DNA from: Rickettsiella sp.
GTDB lineage: Bacteria > Pseudomonadota > Gammaproteobacteria > Diplorickettsiales > Diplorickettsiaceae
Direction: 5' to 3'
DNA length: 7,327 nucleotides
Assembly (NCBI GenBank): GCA_031119195.1
Contig: JAVHYG010000080.1
Span: 1-7,327, forward strand
Part shown: piece by piece, positions 6,892 through 7,327 of the stretch
Layout of the letters: each line of letters begins with the position of its first letter
Numbering within the stretch: the stretch's first letter is position 1
Program-made: the position numbers and the translations under genes
Notes under the pieces: model-generated
Seen by the model: only the letters and a program-made list of their open reading frames with translations
Database searches by the model: none
Told to the model about the DNA's origin: nothing

Positions 6892-6920
6892 CTTATATGC
6901 AACAAAATATGGAAATTCAA
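6892..6920 (-). promoter_or_regulatory. Candidate sigma70 promoter for nrdR-nusB
   Basis: TTGAAT (6915-6920) and TATAAG (6892-6897) are separated by exactly 17 bases, starting just after the glyA stop. This gives nrdR-nusB a promoter independent of glyA, with a leader of about 155 bases. A small frame from 6920 to 6711 uses the TTG of this -35 as its start and is not credited as a gene. Confidence 0.45.
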
Positions 6921-6923
6921 TGT

Positions 6924-7327
6924 CTAAGAGTATACTGGAAATTGATTACATAATGCCATAGCTTTTATTTTAATCTTATTAAGGACATCTGACGCTTTCA
7001 ACTCAGCGATTAATTGTTTTTTTGCTTCTTTTTCCAGGTCGGCAGAACCTTTTAAACAATTTAAAACCTCACAAATCCAGGTTGCCACTTGGCTAACTTC
7101 TTTTTCTTTTAATCCTCGGGTCGTTAAAGCGGGAGTACCAATTCGTATGCCACTGGTTACAAAGGGAGAACGTACATCATTAGGAACTGCATTTTTATTC
7201 AAAGTAATGTGAGCTTTTTCTAATATATCTTCTGCATCCTTCCCAGTAATATTCTTATCGCTTAAATCAACTAGAAACAAATGGTTATCTGTTCCGCCGG
7301 TAACAATTTTGTAAGTTTGTGCATGCA
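6924..7327 (-). CDS. glyA: Serine hydroxymethyltransferase, C-terminal part (5' end outside window)
   Basis: GlyA interconverts serine and glycine with tetrahydrofolate, using pyridoxal phosphate, and supplies one-carbon units. About 134 C-terminal residues are present: the frame enters from the right edge as HAQTYKIVTGGTDNHLFL, continues VDLSDKNITGKDAE, NITLNKNAVPND-like and SPFVTSGIRIGTPALTTRG blocks, and ends NQFPVYS. The arginine in SGIRIGTPA corresponds to the residue that binds the substrate carboxylate (R363 in E. coli). The PLP lysine and the N-terminal large domain lie outside the window. The glyA-nrdR neighbourhood is common in gammaproteobacteria. No clear terminator was seen between glyA and nrdR, so some read-through is likely. 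Confidence 0.96.
   Translation of the reverse strand, partial: HAQTYKIVTGGTDNHLFLVDLSDKNITGKDAEDILEKAHITLNKNAVPNDVRSPFVTSGIRIGTPALTTRGLKEKEVSQVATWICEVLNCLKGSADLEKEAKKQLIAELKASDVLNKIKIKAMALCNQFPVYS

Noticed and set aside
6711..6920. Minus-strand frame of 69 codons between glyA and nrdR
   Set aside because: Its start is a TTG with no ribosome-binding site that coincides with a -35 element, it overlaps the nrdR start, and it resembles no family I know.
1..7327. tRNA, rRNA, CRISPR array, insertion sequence or integrase
   Set aside because: No cloverleaf-like sequence, regularly spaced repeats, transposase motifs or terminal inverted repeats with target duplication were found.

Overview
The window looks like a chromosomal segment from an AT-rich gammaproteobacterium. 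GlyA, NrdR, NusB and ThiL all match the gammaproteobacterial forms closely, and the genes follow the order glyA-nrdR-nusB-thiL. The low GC content, the compact housekeeping cluster and the very large toxin- or effector-like gene beside it suggest an intracellular Legionellales-type bacterium (Coxiella/Rickettsiella/Diplorickettsia-like). That placement is inference from sequence style, not from a search.

Every supported gene lies on the minus strand, so the window reads right to left. At the right edge is the C-terminal third of glyA (serine hydroxymethyltransferase), cut by the window. A 193-bp gap with a good sigma70-like promoter leads into nrdR (repressor of ribonucleotide reductase genes). 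nrdR overlaps nusB (antitermination factor) by 26 bp. About 160 bp further on is thiL (thiamine-monophosphate kinase). The riboflavin genes that sit between nrdR and nusB in E. coli are absent here, and pgpA does not follow thiL.

Downstream of thiL, behind an AT-only palindrome and its own well-formed promoter, is the notable gene: a 1301-residue protein with no close match that I recognise. It has a long helical N-terminal half, a hydrophobic helical-hairpin-like segment near residues 560-605, a glycine-rich joint, and an HExxH zinc-metalloprotease motif (HEMLH, residues 892-896) with a downstream glutamate cluster reminiscent of M91/NleD-type effector proteases. About 234 residues later the protease-like domain is repeated in degenerate form, with HEMLH replaced by HLMVQ. 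A run of nine G (coding strand) lies inside this second copy, and gain or loss of one base would stop translation within a few codons. The gene may therefore be a phase-variable, secreted toxin or effector with a pseudo-protease partner domain.

The left 629 bases hold an extremely AT-rich intergenic stretch with a hairpin terminator and a candidate promoter. That promoter drives the N-terminus of another minus-strand gene (bases 1-160), which runs off the left edge and is unidentified.
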